64,000 nucleotides of DNA from Centipeda periodontii DSM 2778 (GCF_000213975.1 NZ_GL892076.1:1112905-1176904); one strand, 5' to 3'; counted from the first letter of the stretch, positions 15,744 to 24,620 are shown. The notes: generated from the letters alone by a model not told the origin. Translations and numbers: made by a program.

Positions 15744-16792
15744 ACCGTACAAATTGGCAGCAGGCAGTAATCCTCGTTGAATTGTTTTTGATTCTGATCA
15801 TCAGCATGGCAGGAGCGCTGACGTTTGGTACGGTATCTCTATCCGTCGGCGATATCATATCTGCGATTTATGATTCCCTGCGAAGCGGCATCCCCATTGA
15901 TGCGGCGGGACAGGGGGCACTTCATGATATTGTCTGGCTGCTGCGGATGCCTCGTATTCTGATGGCTGCGTGTATCGGAGCGGGACTTGCAACCTGTGGT
16001 GTCATTATGCAGGCGATCGTGAAAAATCCGCTTGCCGACCCCTATATCCTTGGCGTTTCCTCTGGTGCTTCTCTAGGCGCAACGGCAGCAATCCTCCTCG
16101 GTGTCGGGGTTTCTCTTGGAGAAAACTTTGTCGGGATCGCTGCATTTGTTGGAGCCTTTGCGATATCTCTCGCGATTGTGTTCATTGCAAATATGGGCGG
16201 GCGTGCCAACGCTGTGAAACTGCTGCTTGCGGGCATGGCACTGAGTGCGGTATGCAGCGCGTTTTCCAGCTTTATTGTCTACTTTGCCAACGATAAGGAC
16301 GGCATCCAATCCATCACCTATTGGCTGATGGGGAGTGTTGCGGGTGCAAGTTGGTCGACGCTGGGGGTAATGATACCGCTCAGTATTGTGGTGCCGTTTT
16401 TCTTCTATACGCAGGCAAAGATATTGAATCTGATGCTGCTCGGCGATGATACGGCGGTGACCCTTGGGGTGGATTTGCATCTGTATCGTCAGGGGTATTT
16501 GCTCGTGAGCGCACTTATGGTAGGATTTGCCGTTTATGCAGCCGGTATGATCGGCTTTGTAGGGCTTATCGTCCCCCATGTGAGCCGTATGCTGGTCGGA
16601 GCAGATCATAGAAAGCTGCTGCCGATTGCCGCACTTTCCGGCGCAATATTTCTCGTCTGGGCGGATGTGCTCTGCCGCATCATCATTCCGCAGACAGAAC
16701 TCCCCATCGGCATTCTGGTTTCAATGATCGGTGCACCCTGCTTTATCTATCTGATGATAAAGAAAACATACGGTTTTGGCAGCGGTGCATAG
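15740..16792 (+). CDS. btuC: corrinoid ABC transporter permease, BtuC/FecCD family
   Basis: The 350-residue integral membrane protein has about ten hydrophobic segments and the family stretches LLRMPRILMAACIGAGLATCGVIMQAI (first part) and KNPLADPYILGVSSGASLGA. The GFVGLIVPHVSRMLVG motif provides the ATPase-coupling region. Family members form a homodimeric channel with a BtuD-type ATPase. It is translationally coupled to the binding protein and followed by the ATPase after 19 bases. Confidence 0.88.
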   Translation: MNRTNWQQAVILVELFLILIISMAGALTFGTVSLSVGDIISAIYDSLRSGIPIDAAGQGALHDIVWLLRMPRILMAACIGAGLATCGVIMQAIVKNPLADPYILGVSSGASLGATAAILLGVGVSLGENFVGIAAFVGAFAISLAIVFIANMGGRANAVKLLLAGMALSAVCSAFSSFIVYFANDKDGIQSITYWLMGSVAGASWSTLGVMIPLSIVVPFFFYTQAKILNLMLLGDDTAVTLGVDLHLYRQGYLLVSALMVGFAVYAAGMIGFVGLIVPHVSRMLVGADHRKLLPIAALSGAIFLVWADVLCRIIIPQTELPIGILVSMIGAPCFIYLMIKKTYGFGSGA

Positions 16793-16811
16793 GCGGCAAC
16801 AGGAGCATATT

Positions 16812-17570
16812 ATGGAGATTCGCGTAGAAGAATTGGAAAAGAGCTTTGATGGCCGACAGATTCTGAATAAAATATCGCTTGCGGTAGAGCGTAAGGAGTT
16901 TGTTGGCATTATCGGTCCCAATGGGAGCGGGAAGAGCACGTTGCTCAAGTGTATCTATCGCGTTCTCCGTCCGGATTCCGGTGCAGTCTTTCTCGATGGG
17001 GAGCCGTTGGATGATCTGTCTGTGCGGGAGTCGGCGCGGCGGCAGGCAGTGCTTGCACAACATCATACATTCTCATTTGACTTTACTGTCCTGGAGGTTG
17101 TCCTGATGGGGAGAAGTCCGCATAAGCGCATGCTGGAGAGGTATAACGAGGAGGACTATAGGATTGCAAAGCATTATTTGGCGTTTATCGGTATGGAGAG
17201 TTTTGTCAATCAGTCATTTTCCAGTCTCTCGGGCGGGGAACAGCAGCGCGTGCTGCTTGCGCGGGCGCTCACGCAGTCGACGTCCTGCCTGATCTTGGAT
17301 GAGCCGACGAATCATCTGGATATTCGTTATCAGTTGGAAATCATGGAAAACATACGGCAGATGAATTTGACCGTGATTGCCGCTGTCCACGATCTCAATA
17401 TTGCCGCATCGTACTGTGATCGGATCATTGCGATGAAGGATGGTGTGATTTTGAGAGAAGGGGTACCCGAAGAGATTTTCACGGATGAATTTATTTACGA
17501 ACTATACGGTGTGCGCGCGCGCATTCACCATTTGGAGGATGGAAATATTGTAATTTCATATCATCTGTGA
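16812..17570 (+). CDS. btuD: corrinoid ABC transporter ATPase, BtuD/FecE family
   Basis: ATG 16812 follows ACAGGAG and is preferred over an upstream in-frame ATG inside the permease gene. The 252-residue ATPase has Walker A GPNGSGKST, signature LSGGEQQRV, Walker B CLILDEPTNHLD and switch AAVHDLN, all typical of FecE/BtuD. It energises import through the preceding permease. It is the last gene of the riboswitch-2 operon. Confidence 0.88.
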   Translation: MEIRVEELEKSFDGRQILNKISLAVERKEFVGIIGPNGSGKSTLLKCIYRVLRPDSGAVFLDGEPLDDLSVRESARRQAVLAQHHTFSFDFTVLEVVLMGRSPHKRMLERYNEEDYRIAKHYLAFIGMESFVNQSFSSLSGGEQQRVLLARALTQSTSCLILDEPTNHLDIRYQLEIMENIRQMNLTVIAAVHDLNIAASYCDRIIAMKDGVILREGVPEEIFTDEFIYELYGVRARIHHLEDGNIVISYHL

Positions 17571-17582
17571 TGTGTTGATAAA

Positions 17583-17628
17583 ACGTATCTGCATGCGCAT
17601 GGTGCACATTGAGGAATTGCAGGGATAA
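17583..17628 (+). pseudogene. stray 3' tail of a NikE-type ATPase gene
   Basis: The bases encode RICMRMVHIEELQG and a stop in an open frame without a start. They match the last 14 codons of the NikE-type gene at about 10348-10395 with only scattered differences, including an identical GAGGAATTGCAGGGATAA. Nothing else of that gene is present. It is the residue of a duplicated copy of the first operon. Confidence 0.75.
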
Positions 17629-17674
17629 CAAACGGGATGATGCACAAAATCTTTCGTGGGTTCATCTCGTTTGT
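17628..17674 (+). terminator. hairpin downstream of the btu operon
   Basis: ACAAACGGGATGA pairs with TCATCTCGTTTGT across a loop of about 21 bases (one G-T pair), followed by a moderately T-rich stretch. Likely the operon terminator. Confidence 0.5.
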
Positions 17675-17675
17675 C

Positions 17676-17704
17676 TTGTATCAATGGAAAAAAAAGGATA
17701 AAAT
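17676..17704 (+). promoter_or_regulatory. promoter of Rpn-family gene 1
   Basis: TTGTAT at 17676-17681, 17-base spacer, TAAAAT at 17699-17704, 27 bases before the ATG. Confidence 0.55.
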
Positions 17705-17730
17705 ATAGGGAGTAAAGGAGGGAGCATCGG

Positions 17731-18639
17731 ATGAACCGTCAAAACTACAATCCCTTGAATGACTATCTCTTCAAGTTCATCTTTGGCAGAGATGAGCGTA
17801 AGCGCATTACGCTCAGTTTCCTCAATGCTGTTTTAGATCGTGAGGGAGAAGAAACACTCACGGACATTACATTTATTGACCGCGAAATTGATCCGCAGTT
17901 TGAGGACGATAAGCTCTCACAGCTGGATATTTATGGAATTGCAAGCGATGGCAGTCAAATCAACATAGAGGTTCAGCTTGTGAATCTATACAATATGCAG
18001 AAGCGGACGCTCTACTATTGGGCTCGGATGTATCAGACCCTCCGCAAAGGGGCGGAGTATCAAGATCTGAGCCCGTCCATTACGATCAATCTGCTCAACT
18101 TTCAGATGCTCCCACAGGAAAGTCCGCACAATATGTATGGAATTTATGATATTGCAAGCGGGCATCGGCTGACTGACGATCTGGAAATACACTTTCTTGA
18201 GATTCCCAAGTTCAAGATCAAATCGGTGAAAGAGATGAAGCGTCTTGAAAAGTGGCTTGCTTATTTTTCAAACAAATTGAACGAGAGAGAAACGGAGGAG
18301 TTGGCGATGAGCGAGGCAGCAATCAACGAGGCGATTCAGGCAGAGCGCATCTTTATGCAGAGTGATGTGGAGCGTTGGCAGTACGAGCAGAGAGAAAAAG
18401 CAATGCGCGATTATCTCAGTGCTATGTCATTTTGTAGCCGTGAGGGACATCGTCAGGGGCTCGAAGAAGGTAGGCGTGAGGGTCGGCGTGAGGGTCGGCG
18501 TGAGGGTCGGCGTGAGGGCATGCTGGATATGGCACGCTCTCTGCTTGCACTTAACGTGCCCGTAGATGTAATTGAAAAATCGAGCGGCATGACACGCGCA
18601 GAGATTCTCGAGCTCCAAGCGCAAATAGAGCATACTTGA
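17731..18639 (+). CDS. Rpn-family PD-(D/E)XK nuclease / putative transposase
   Basis: The 302-residue protein opens with the family signature NPLNDYLFKFIFG, followed by a PD-(D/E)XK-like core: QLDIYGIASDGSQINIEVQL supplies the D and the ExQ residues. Rpn (recombination-promoting nuclease) proteins cut DNA and promote RecA-independent recombination, and occur as multicopy paralogues. Residues 247-262 are a perfect fourfold RREG-type repeat coded by a 12-base tandem DNA repeat, giving a highly charged hinge before a C-terminal helix. AAAGGAGGGAGC precedes the ATG. A second family member lies at 52932. There is no inverted repeat or target duplication indicating that it is itself mobile. Confidence 0.82.
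   Translation: MNRQNYNPLNDYLFKFIFGRDERKRITLSFLNAVLDREGEETLTDITFIDREIDPQFEDDKLSQLDIYGIASDGSQINIEVQLVNLYNMQKRTLYYWARMYQTLRKGAEYQDLSPSITINLLNFQMLPQESPHNMYGIYDIASGHRLTDDLEIHFLEIPKFKIKSVKEMKRLEKWLAYFSNKLNERETEELAMSEAAINEAIQAERIFMQSDVERWQYEQREKAMRDYLSAMSFCSREGHRQGLEEGRREGRREGRREGRREGMLDMARSLLALNVPVDVIEKSSGMTRAEILELQAQIEHT
18469..18516 (+). repeat. 12-bp coding tandem repeat, 4 units
   Basis: Four contiguous copies of GGTCGGCGTGAG (first unit with A for C) encode RREG-type residues. Being a multiple of three, copy-number change would keep the frame. Confidence 0.9.
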
Positions 18640-18655
18640 AAAATATGATGAGTAA

Positions 18656-18693
18656 AAATCCGGCACTTGCCCAAAAGGCAGGTGCCGGATTTT
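18656..18693. terminator. bidirectional terminator between rpn and lgt
   Basis: AAATCCGGCACTTGCC and GGCAGGTGCCGGATTT form a 16-bp stem with one mismatch and a 6-base loop, with A/T flanks on both sides; it serves two converging genes. Confidence 0.85.
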
Positions 18694-18723
18694 GTCGTTC
18701 ATCTGTTGTGTGTGTGCAGCTTC

Positions 18724-19542
18724 CTATGTTCGTGAGGCGCGTTTGCTCTTGCCCTTCGTTGGCGGTTCAGTATTTTGCGTTTTCAGCCCCAACCAGAGAA
18801 AGAAGCCAAGGGCGACGAGCCCGAAGCCGAGGCTGGTCATCTGTGCACTGGTGAAGAGCCCGAGGTACTTCTCAGTGTAGTCGCCGCGCAGATACTCGAG
18901 CGCGAAGCGTACGAGACTGTAGAGCATGATGTAGAGTGCAAAGCACTGCCCGCGTGCGTGCCCTCGTGCGCGGAAGATGAGCAGCAGGGCAAAGATGACG
19001 AGGTCGAGCTGTCCCTCCCAGACCTCCGCCGGCCAGAGAGGCTGTGCGCCGTAGGTGTGATGCGCGAGGGTAGTGTCGGGGTAGAGGATGCCGAAATTGC
19101 TGCCCGTCGGTGCGCCGAATGCATCCCCGTTGAGGAGATTCGCACAGCGTCCGAGCGCCTGTCCGAGGACGATGGCGGGGGCGGCAATGTCCATGAAGTG
19201 TATGGTGTCAAGTCTGTGCTTGCGGCTGTAAAGGATGCCGACGAGCACGCCGAGAAAGACGCCGCCCTGGATTGCCATACCGCCCTGCCAGACGTTCAGG
19301 ATCTCGGTCAGGTGGTGCTGGTAGTAATCCCAGTCGAAGAAGAATACGTCCCAGAGGCGTGCTCCGAGCAGCCCCGCGATGCCGCAGTAGATGCCGAGAT
19401 CGGGGACGTGCTTTTCGTAGCCGCGTCCGTCCGCCTTTGCGAGGAAGTAGCCGACGCCCGTTGCGAGCAGGATGGAGAGCGAGATCACAACGCCGTACGA
19501 GCGGATGGGGAAGTCCCCAATGTAGAAGAGATATTGATGCAA
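18724..19542 (-). CDS. lgt: prolipoprotein diacylglyceryl transferase
   Basis: The enzyme transfers diacylglycerol from phosphatidylglycerol to the lipobox cysteine of prolipoproteins in the inner membrane. The 272-residue protein has about seven membrane segments, the HxGG-type region as GMAIQGGVFLG, and the Lgt signature GRCANLLNGDAFG (usually GRIGNFLNGE). A late essential-type Arg lies in RFALEYLRGD. The C-terminus is short and basic. It is the last gene of a four-gene minus-strand operon, 17 bases after the phosphoribosyltransferase. Substrates in this window include the lipoproteins at 5546 and 39355. Confidence 0.93.
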   Translation of the reverse strand: MHQYLFYIGDFPIRSYGVVISLSILLATGVGYFLAKADGRGYEKHVPDLGIYCGIAGLLGARLWDVFFFDWDYYQHHLTEILNVWQGGMAIQGGVFLGVLVGILYSRKHRLDTIHFMDIAAPAIVLGQALGRCANLLNGDAFGAPTGSNFGILYPDTTLAHHTYGAQPLWPAEVWEGQLDLVIFALLLIFRARGHARGQCFALYIMLYSLVRFALEYLRGDYTEKYLGLFTSAQMTSLGFGLVALGFFLWLGLKTQNTEPPTKGKSKRASRT

Positions 19543-19559
19543 GCGCAGCCTTCCTCTCT

Positions 19560-20111
19560 TTACTCTGCTTCAAAGAGCGGAAGTGCCTCAAGAAAGATGA
19601 TGTCCGTGCGCTTTGCCGCATCGCCCTCGGCGAGTACCGCTGCCTGTCCGATGACGTGTGCGCCCGCCTTCTCGGCAAGATTTCCGAGCGCCGTCATGGA
19701 GCCGCCCGTGCTGATCACGTCGTCGAGAAGGAGCACCTTGCGCCCCTCAATGCGCTCGATGTCTGTATTCATGAGGTAGAGGCGCTGTTTGCCCAGTGTC
19801 GTGATGGACTCGTCTTCGACCCAGATCGGATCCTCCATGTACGCCTTGACGGATTTGCGCGCTGTGATGTAGTAGGGCATTCCGAGCTGGCGTGAAAGCT
19901 CTGCCGCGAGCGGGATGCCCTTTGTCTCGGCGGTCATGATGATCTCCGTGTCTGCCGGAATCTTCTTTGCAAGTTCGCGCGCGCAGTTCGCGCAGAGTTC
20001 CACGTCGCCGAGCATGATAAAGCCAGCGATGGCAAGCGTTTCGTTGAGGTTGAGGATTGTGAGCCGACGCTTGCAGCCTGCGACTGTGAGATCATAGTAT
20101 CGTTTTGCCAT
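19560..20111 (-). CDS. phosphoribosyltransferase, adenine-PRT-like
   Basis: The 183-residue protein has a type I PRTase fold with the PRPP-binding loop VLLLDDVISTGGSM near residue 125 and an upstream flexible-loop region around ARKSVKAYM. It resembles adenine (or xanthine) phosphoribosyltransferase, which makes a nucleotide from base plus PRPP. An N-terminal 35-residue extension (YYDLTVAGCKRRLTILNLNE) is unlike classical Apt and recalls PRTase paralogues of unknown substrate. The stop of the upstream aminotransferase lies 2 bases before its start, so the two are co-expressed. Confidence 0.75.
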   Translation of the reverse strand: MAKRYYDLTVAGCKRRLTILNLNETLAIAGFIMLGDVELCANCARELAKKIPADTEIIMTAETKGIPLAAELSRQLGMPYYITARKSVKAYMEDPIWVEDESITTLGKQRLYLMNTDIERIEGRKVLLLDDVISTGGSMTALGNLAEKAGAHVIGQAAVLAEGDAAKRTDIIFLEALPLFEAE

Positions 20112-20113
20112 GT

Positions 20114-21427
20114 TCAGAATCCTTTCTCGGTCAGTACGAGTTCCACAGCGTTGAGTACGTCGTTCACGTTCTCCTCAGTGATGATGAGCGGTGGCTGGAA
20201 CGCCATGACGTTGCGACCGATGCCGTTCTTGCCGACGATAAAGCCGCGGTCTTTCAGATCCTCGAGCACGAGGTCGAGTTCGGCGGCGGCAGGCGACTTG
20301 TCTGCGTGGACGAACTCTGCGCCGACCATGAGACCAAGCCCGCGCACATCGCCGATGATGGGGTGGCGCTTTTGGATTTCCCTGAGTCCTGCGCGCAGCT
20401 GCTTCCCGCGCTGCTCTGCATTTCCAATGAGATTGTGCTCCTCGATGTAACGAATGACCTGAAGCCCTGCGGTCGTAGAGACGGGGTTGCCGCCGAGGGT
20501 CGATGCGCCGGGCTTTGTGTATGTGTCTGCCACCTCGGGCGTCGCGATGAACGCGCTGATGGGCGCACCGTTGCCGAGTGCCTTTGCCACGGTCATGATG
20601 TCAGGCGTGACGCCAAAATGCTCGATGGCAAACATCCTGCCCGTGCGTGCAAAGCCTGTCTGCACCTCGTCCGCGATGAAGAGGACTCCGTAGTGATCGA
20701 GGATTTCCTTGACACGTTTGAAGTAGTTCTTCGGCGGGACGATGATGCCCGCGTTGCCCTGAATGCTCTCGGCGATGAATGCGGCGGGACGCCCCGAGGT
20801 GGCACTCTTGATCGTCTCCTCAAGTTCGTATGTGCAGTCAATCCCGCACTCCTCGGGCGTGTGCTTGTGCGGGCAGCGATAGCAGTAGGGATTTTTGACG
20901 AAGTGGATGCCGCCGACGGGGTTCGGGTCGGTGCGCCACATGGAGATACCCGTGAGGCTCATCGTGAGCTTTGTGCGTCCGTGCAGGCCCCCGCGCAGGG
21001 CGATGAACTCACTGCTGCCCGTTGCGATCTGCGCGAGGAGCGCCGCGCCCTCGTTCGCCTCCGTGCCCGTGGAGCAGAAGAAACTCTTTTGCAGCCGTCC
21101 CGGCGTAATGCGCGCGAGCTGCTCGGCGAGGTTGACGAAATTCTCCGTGAGGTAGATGTTGCAGACGTGCTGGAGCGTGTTCAGCTGCTCCGTGACGGCG
21201 GCGTTGATCGCGGGGTTGCAGTGCCCGCAGTTGATGACGGAGACGCCCGCGAAGCAGTCGAGATACTTCCTGCCCGCACTGTCGTAGAGGTACTGCATCT
21301 CGCCGCGCACGATCTGACGCGGTTCACGGTAGAAATGCCCGAGGCAGGGCATGATGTACTTCTTTTTCTTTTCGAGGATGGCGGCGGCACCGATGTAGAT
21401 GTTCTCGTTTGGGGAAGCTGTGTCCAT
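20114..21427 (-). CDS. class III aminotransferase (PLP)
   Basis: The 437-residue protein has the fold-type I, class III features: FCSTGTEANEGAAL, a pyridoxal-phosphate Asp in LFIADEVQTGFARTG and the catalytic Lys in TVAKALGNG. Such enzymes move the omega-amino group of GABA, ornithine, beta-alanine or the amino group of alanine to a keto acid. A Cys-rich insert (NPYCYRCPHKHTPEECG) around residue 180 is typical of the AGXT2-like subgroup. The substrate cannot be fixed. It lies 20 bases after the U32 gene in the same operon. Confidence 0.85.
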   Translation of the reverse strand: MDTASPNENIYIGAAAILEKKKKYIMPCLGHFYREPRQIVRGEMQYLYDSAGRKYLDCFAGVSVINCGHCNPAINAAVTEQLNTLQHVCNIYLTENFVNLAEQLARITPGRLQKSFFCSTGTEANEGAALLAQIATGSSEFIALRGGLHGRTKLTMSLTGISMWRTDPNPVGGIHFVKNPYCYRCPHKHTPEECGIDCTYELEETIKSATSGRPAAFIAESIQGNAGIIVPPKNYFKRVKEILDHYGVLFIADEVQTGFARTGRMFAIEHFGVTPDIMTVAKALGNGAPISAFIATPEVADTYTKPGASTLGGNPVSTTAGLQVIRYIEEHNLIGNAEQRGKQLRAGLREIQKRHPIIGDVRGLGLMVGAEFVHADKSPAAAELDLVLEDLKDRGFIVGKNGIGRNVMAFQPPLIITEENVNDVLNAVELVLTEKGF

Positions 21428-21446
21428 GGAATATGCTTTCTAATGG

Positions 21447-23393
21447 TCAGATAGAATTGCGGCTCTGGCGGAAACGATAGGTGCCGATGCCCAAGGGGCG
21501 CGGCGCAATCTCCGTGAGGCGGTCGAAATCCGCCGCGCGATAGCTGTCGCTGCCCGCAGCGAGACGATCGAGCGCGGCACGGTAGATGCGGACAATCTCG
21601 GCGGTCACGTCCGCCGTATAGTCCTGCGCCTCGATTCTGTACGAGCCGAGGCCGTTGAATTTTTCGAGGTAGGGGTAGAGGCAGAGATCCTTTGCGAAGT
21701 AGATGTGGTTGCGTCCGTACTGGTCGATGCGGATGGAGTGCACGCCGCCCGCTTCGTCGCGGAATGCGTACAATTTGTCGAGCAGCTCCGGCGAGGAAAG
21801 GTCACTGTAGTTCGGCAGCGACATTGCGGGGAAGTTGTAGTCGCAGATCATCGACTCGTATGCGCCGTGGATGACCGCCTCAACAGGCAGAACGGCGTTC
21901 TCGACGATCTCGCGCAGCTGCTGAAAGGACAGCTCATAGGAGACGGTCGCCATCGTGAGGCCGTTTTCCTTGAGGAAGGCGACGGCGAGATGGTTGAATG
22001 TATTGAATGAGTGATCCGCCTGCACGGGCAGCTTCGTCAGCGTGCGTGCGAGTTTCAGCGTGCCGAGGTTGCCGACCATAATGCCGTCGACGCCGAGGTC
22101 ATTCAGCGCGGTAAAGAACTGCTCGAGTTCGCCGCACTCGCGCCGCATGGTCGTGCGCGGTGTGTTCACAACAACGCGTGTGCGGCCCGCCGCATAGCGG
22201 ACGATGTCTTTATAGTCCGTGAACTTCCACGGGCGGTGAGGGCGGAATGCCTCGCCGCCGACGTAGATCGTATCTGCGCCCGCATCCACTGCCGCACGCG
22301 CTGCGTCAACGGTGCCGACGCGCACGCTGAGGTGGCGGCTCGGCGTATTTTCCTTTTCGATCGGACGCTCGGCACGCAGTACCTCGTCTGCAAATCCCGC
22401 TTCCTCGACCGCCTGACTGAAAAAGCGCGGCTCACGCTCGCCCGTCATGCCGATGTCGATCGCAGTCGGCTGCCCAAATGCGAACGTCGTCGTGTAGTCG
22501 CGTACGCGGTTGTCGTAGAGCGTGCGCCATCCCTCCTCGTCCGTTGTGTAGCCGTTCGGGTCGGCGATGTAGGCGTCGATCGCCTTGCGGTACGTCGATA
22601 CGAGACGCCCGATGAACTCGGGCGAGCGCATGCGTCCCTCGATCTTGAACGAGTAGACGCCCGCCTGAATGAGTGCGGGGATGGAGCGGTACATGCACAT
22701 ATCCTTGAGCGCGAGCTTGTACGGCCCGGGGCTGTTTGCATCGAGCACTTCTCCTGTCGTCTCATCGATGAGGGCGAACGGCCAGCGGCAGATCTTCATG
22801 CAGCGCCCGCGGTTGCCACTCTGCCCGAAGAGTACGCCCGAGTGAATGCACTGCCCACTCTCGGAGATGCACATGTCGCCGTGCATGAAGTACTCGACCT
22901 CGATGCCCGTGCGTGCGCGGAAGAGCGCGAGTTCGGAGAGCGTCATCTCGCGCCCCACAACAATGCGTGTAATGCCGTACTCCTTGAGTTTTTCAATCGC
23001 GTGCTCATTGTGCGTATTCATCATGACGGACGTGTGCAGGGGTACGGTAATGCCCATTTCGTGCACGAGTTCGAGCACGGCAAAGTCCTGCACGAGGATC
23101 GCGTCGGGGCGAATCTCGTTGAGATAGGCGAGGTATTCTCGCAGCGCGGGCAGCTCCTCGTTGCTGATGAGATTGTTGAGCGTGATGTAGAGCTCGACAT
23201 TGTGTGCGTGCGCGTAGTCAACGGCTGCCTTCAGGCGCTCGTCGTCGAAGTTGAAGTCGCCCTCGTGGAGCCGCATATTAAAATGTTTGCCGCCGAGATA
23301 GACGGCATCCGCACCTGCTGCGATACCCGCTGTCATGGCGTCCCATGTGCCGGCGGGGGCGAGTAGCTCAACGGATTTACGGTGTAACAGCAT
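21447..23393 (-). CDS. peptidase U32 family protein (RlhA/YhbU-like, with C-terminal domain)
   Basis: The start is taken at ATG 23393 (MLLHRKSVELLAPAG), preceded by AAGGAG; longer in-frame starts give residues foreign to the family. The 648-residue protein has the TIM-barrel-like U32 domain (LLAPAGTWDAMTAGIAAGADAVYLGG) and the signature region around residues 160-200 with several Cys (HGDMCISESGQCIHSG, GRCMKICRWP) thought to bind an Fe-S cluster. A second barrel-like half follows from about residue 370. Family members include RlhA, which hydroxylates a 23S rRNA cytidine, and collagenase-like proteins; the larger size fits the RlhA group. First gene of the operon running to lgt. Confidence 0.85.
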   Translation of the reverse strand: MLLHRKSVELLAPAGTWDAMTAGIAAGADAVYLGGKHFNMRLHEGDFNFDDERLKAAVDYAHAHNVELYITLNNLISNEELPALREYLAYLNEIRPDAILVQDFAVLELVHEMGITVPLHTSVMMNTHNEHAIEKLKEYGITRIVVGREMTLSELALFRARTGIEVEYFMHGDMCISESGQCIHSGVLFGQSGNRGRCMKICRWPFALIDETTGEVLDANSPGPYKLALKDMCMYRSIPALIQAGVYSFKIEGRMRSPEFIGRLVSTYRKAIDAYIADPNGYTTDEEGWRTLYDNRVRDYTTTFAFGQPTAIDIGMTGEREPRFFSQAVEEAGFADEVLRAERPIEKENTPSRHLSVRVGTVDAARAAVDAGADTIYVGGEAFRPHRPWKFTDYKDIVRYAAGRTRVVVNTPRTTMRRECGELEQFFTALNDLGVDGIMVGNLGTLKLARTLTKLPVQADHSFNTFNHLAVAFLKENGLTMATVSYELSFQQLREIVENAVLPVEAVIHGAYESMICDYNFPAMSLPNYSDLSSPELLDKLYAFRDEAGGVHSIRIDQYGRNHIYFAKDLCLYPYLEKFNGLGSYRIEAQDYTADVTAEIVRIYRAALDRLAAGSDSYRAADFDRLTEIAPRPLGIGTYRFRQSRNSI

Positions 23394-23466
23394 TCTGTAA
23401 ATAACTCCTTCTGGCATGGAGAGCTTGTTGCTTCGGTTACGGAAGCGCTCTCCTGTATCGTTTATG

Positions 23467-23495
23467 ATTATAGCAGGAAACGTCATTTCTTTCAA
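23467..23495 (-). promoter_or_regulatory. promoter of the U32-aminotransferase-PRT-lgt operon
   Basis: Minus strand: TTGAAA (23495-23490), 17-base spacer, TATAAT (23472-23467), about 75 bases upstream of the U32 start. Confidence 0.8.
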
Positions 23496-23736
23496 ATGAC
23501 GGGGTGTGGTTATATAGGATTGTGCGATAGTATTTTTCTAGTATTCTATAAGGAAGTTTTTTCATCGCTCTCCTTGTAAAAGAAATGCTTTTCGAGTATA
23601 TTATACATAGATTTTATTGTCTATTCCACTAATTATAAATTTTATTAGTATTGCCTGTGCAGATAAAAATTTTCTCAGGCATTTGTTCTGTTTGTTTATT
23701 TTTCTGTGTAGTTATTTCATATTAGGAGGTCTGTGT
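23496..23736. promoter_or_regulatory. AT-rich divergent region with nuo promoter
   Basis: This stretch holds the control region of the nuo operon. A candidate promoter is TTGTAA at 23574-23579, 17-base spacer, TATATT at 23597-23602, leaving a leader of about 130 AT-rich bases before nuoA. The ribosome site AGGAGG precedes the nuoA ATG. I see no gene and no clear riboswitch or terminator here. Confidence 0.5.
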
Positions 23737-24090
23737 ATGGGAGAGTTTGGAAGTCTGGGAATCTTTCTCGTGGTGGCGCTGTTTTTCCCCGTCATGGCGC
23801 TCGGCCCTGCATTTCTCTTGCAGCCGAAGCAGCCGTCGCCGCAGAAATACATTCCCTACGAGTGCGGCGTTGATCCGATCGGCTCGCCGTACGTGCAGTA
23901 TCGCGCGGGGTATTTCCTCTACGCGCTGCTGTTCATCGTGTTTGACATCGAGACGGTGTTCCTCTATCCGTGGGCGGTCGAGTTCCAAATGCTCGGCCTC
24001 TTTGCGCTGCTCGAGATGTTTGTCTTTGTCGGGATTCTTGCGCTCGGTCTTGCCTATGCGTGGCGAAAGGGGGATCTCTCATGGAGATAG
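23737..24090 (+). CDS. nuoA: NADH-quinone oxidoreductase subunit A
   Basis: ATG 23737 follows AGGAGG; a longer frame upstream is AT-rich leader. The 117-residue membrane subunit has three hydrophobic helices and the family signature [10 protein letters not shown], with the conserved [12 protein letters not shown] loop. It belongs to the peripheral-arm/membrane junction around the quinone site. It overlaps nuoB by 10 bases and starts the 11-gene operon. Confidence 0.93.
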   Translation: MGEFGSLGIFLVVALFFPVMALGPAFLLQPKQPSPQKYIPYECGVDPIGSPYVQYRAGYFLYALLFIVFDIETVFLYPWAVEFQMLGLFALLEMFVFVGILALGLAYAWRKGDLSWR

Positions 24091-24620
24091 CGGATCGTGT
24101 TCCCGAAAGTCTGCGGCACAATGTCTTTGTGGTGAAGCTCGACGAACTTCTGCGCTGGGCACATGCCAGCTCCATCTGGCCGCTGTCCTCGGGGCTTGCC
24201 TGCTGCGCGATTGAGATGATGAGCACGGCAACGGCGCGCTTCGACCTCGCGCGCTTTGGCTACGAGGTGTTCCGTCCGTGCCCGCGTCAAGCCGATCTCC
24301 TCATCGTTGCGGGGACGCTGACGTGGAAGATGGCAGATCCGATCGTGCGTCTTTACGAGGAGATGCCCGAACCGAAGTATGTGATCGCGATGGGCGCGTG
24401 CACGATTGCAGGAGGGCCCTTCGCGGACTCCTATGCAGTTGTGCCGGGTGTGGATGAGATCCTGCCCGTGGATGTCTATATCCCCGGCTGCCCACCGCGC
24501 CCCGAGGCACTGATCGACGGCATGCTGAAGCTGCGTGAGAAGATTCTCCATCCGGAGCGCGTGGCGGCGGAGCGCGCCTACTGGGCGCAGCAGGTGGAGA
24601 AGAAGGCGGTGAACGCATGA
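24081..24620 (+). CDS. nuoB: NADH-quinone oxidoreductase subunit B
   Basis: The subunit carries cluster N2, which passes electrons to quinone. The four ligand cysteines are visible: the CC pair in [10 protein letters not shown], then PCPRQADLL and [11 protein letters not shown] further Cys sits in GACTIAGG, where many homologues have GSC. At 179 residues the length is normal. The start ATG 24081 lies inside the end of nuoA. Confidence 0.95.
   Translation: MEIADRVPESLRHNVFVVKLDELLRWAHASSIWPLSSGLACCAIEMMSTATARFDLARFGYEVFRPCPRQADLLIVAGTLTWKMADPIVRLYEEMPEPKYVIAMGACTIAGGPFADSYAVVPGVDEILPVDVYIPGCPPRPEALIDGMLKLREKILHPERVAAERAYWAQQVEKKAVNA

Noticed and set aside
18469-18516. CRISPR-like repeat
   Set aside because: Units are 12 bp, contiguous and in frame in a coding sequence; no spacers. 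The repeat at 53613 is the same kind.
20105-21454. 449-codon open frame on the plus strand opposite the aminotransferase
   Set aside because: The minus strand has all class III aminotransferase motifs; the plus frame is compositionally a shadow.
22011-23366. 451-codon open frame opposite the U32 gene
   Set aside because: Antisense shadow; the minus strand carries the U32 signature.
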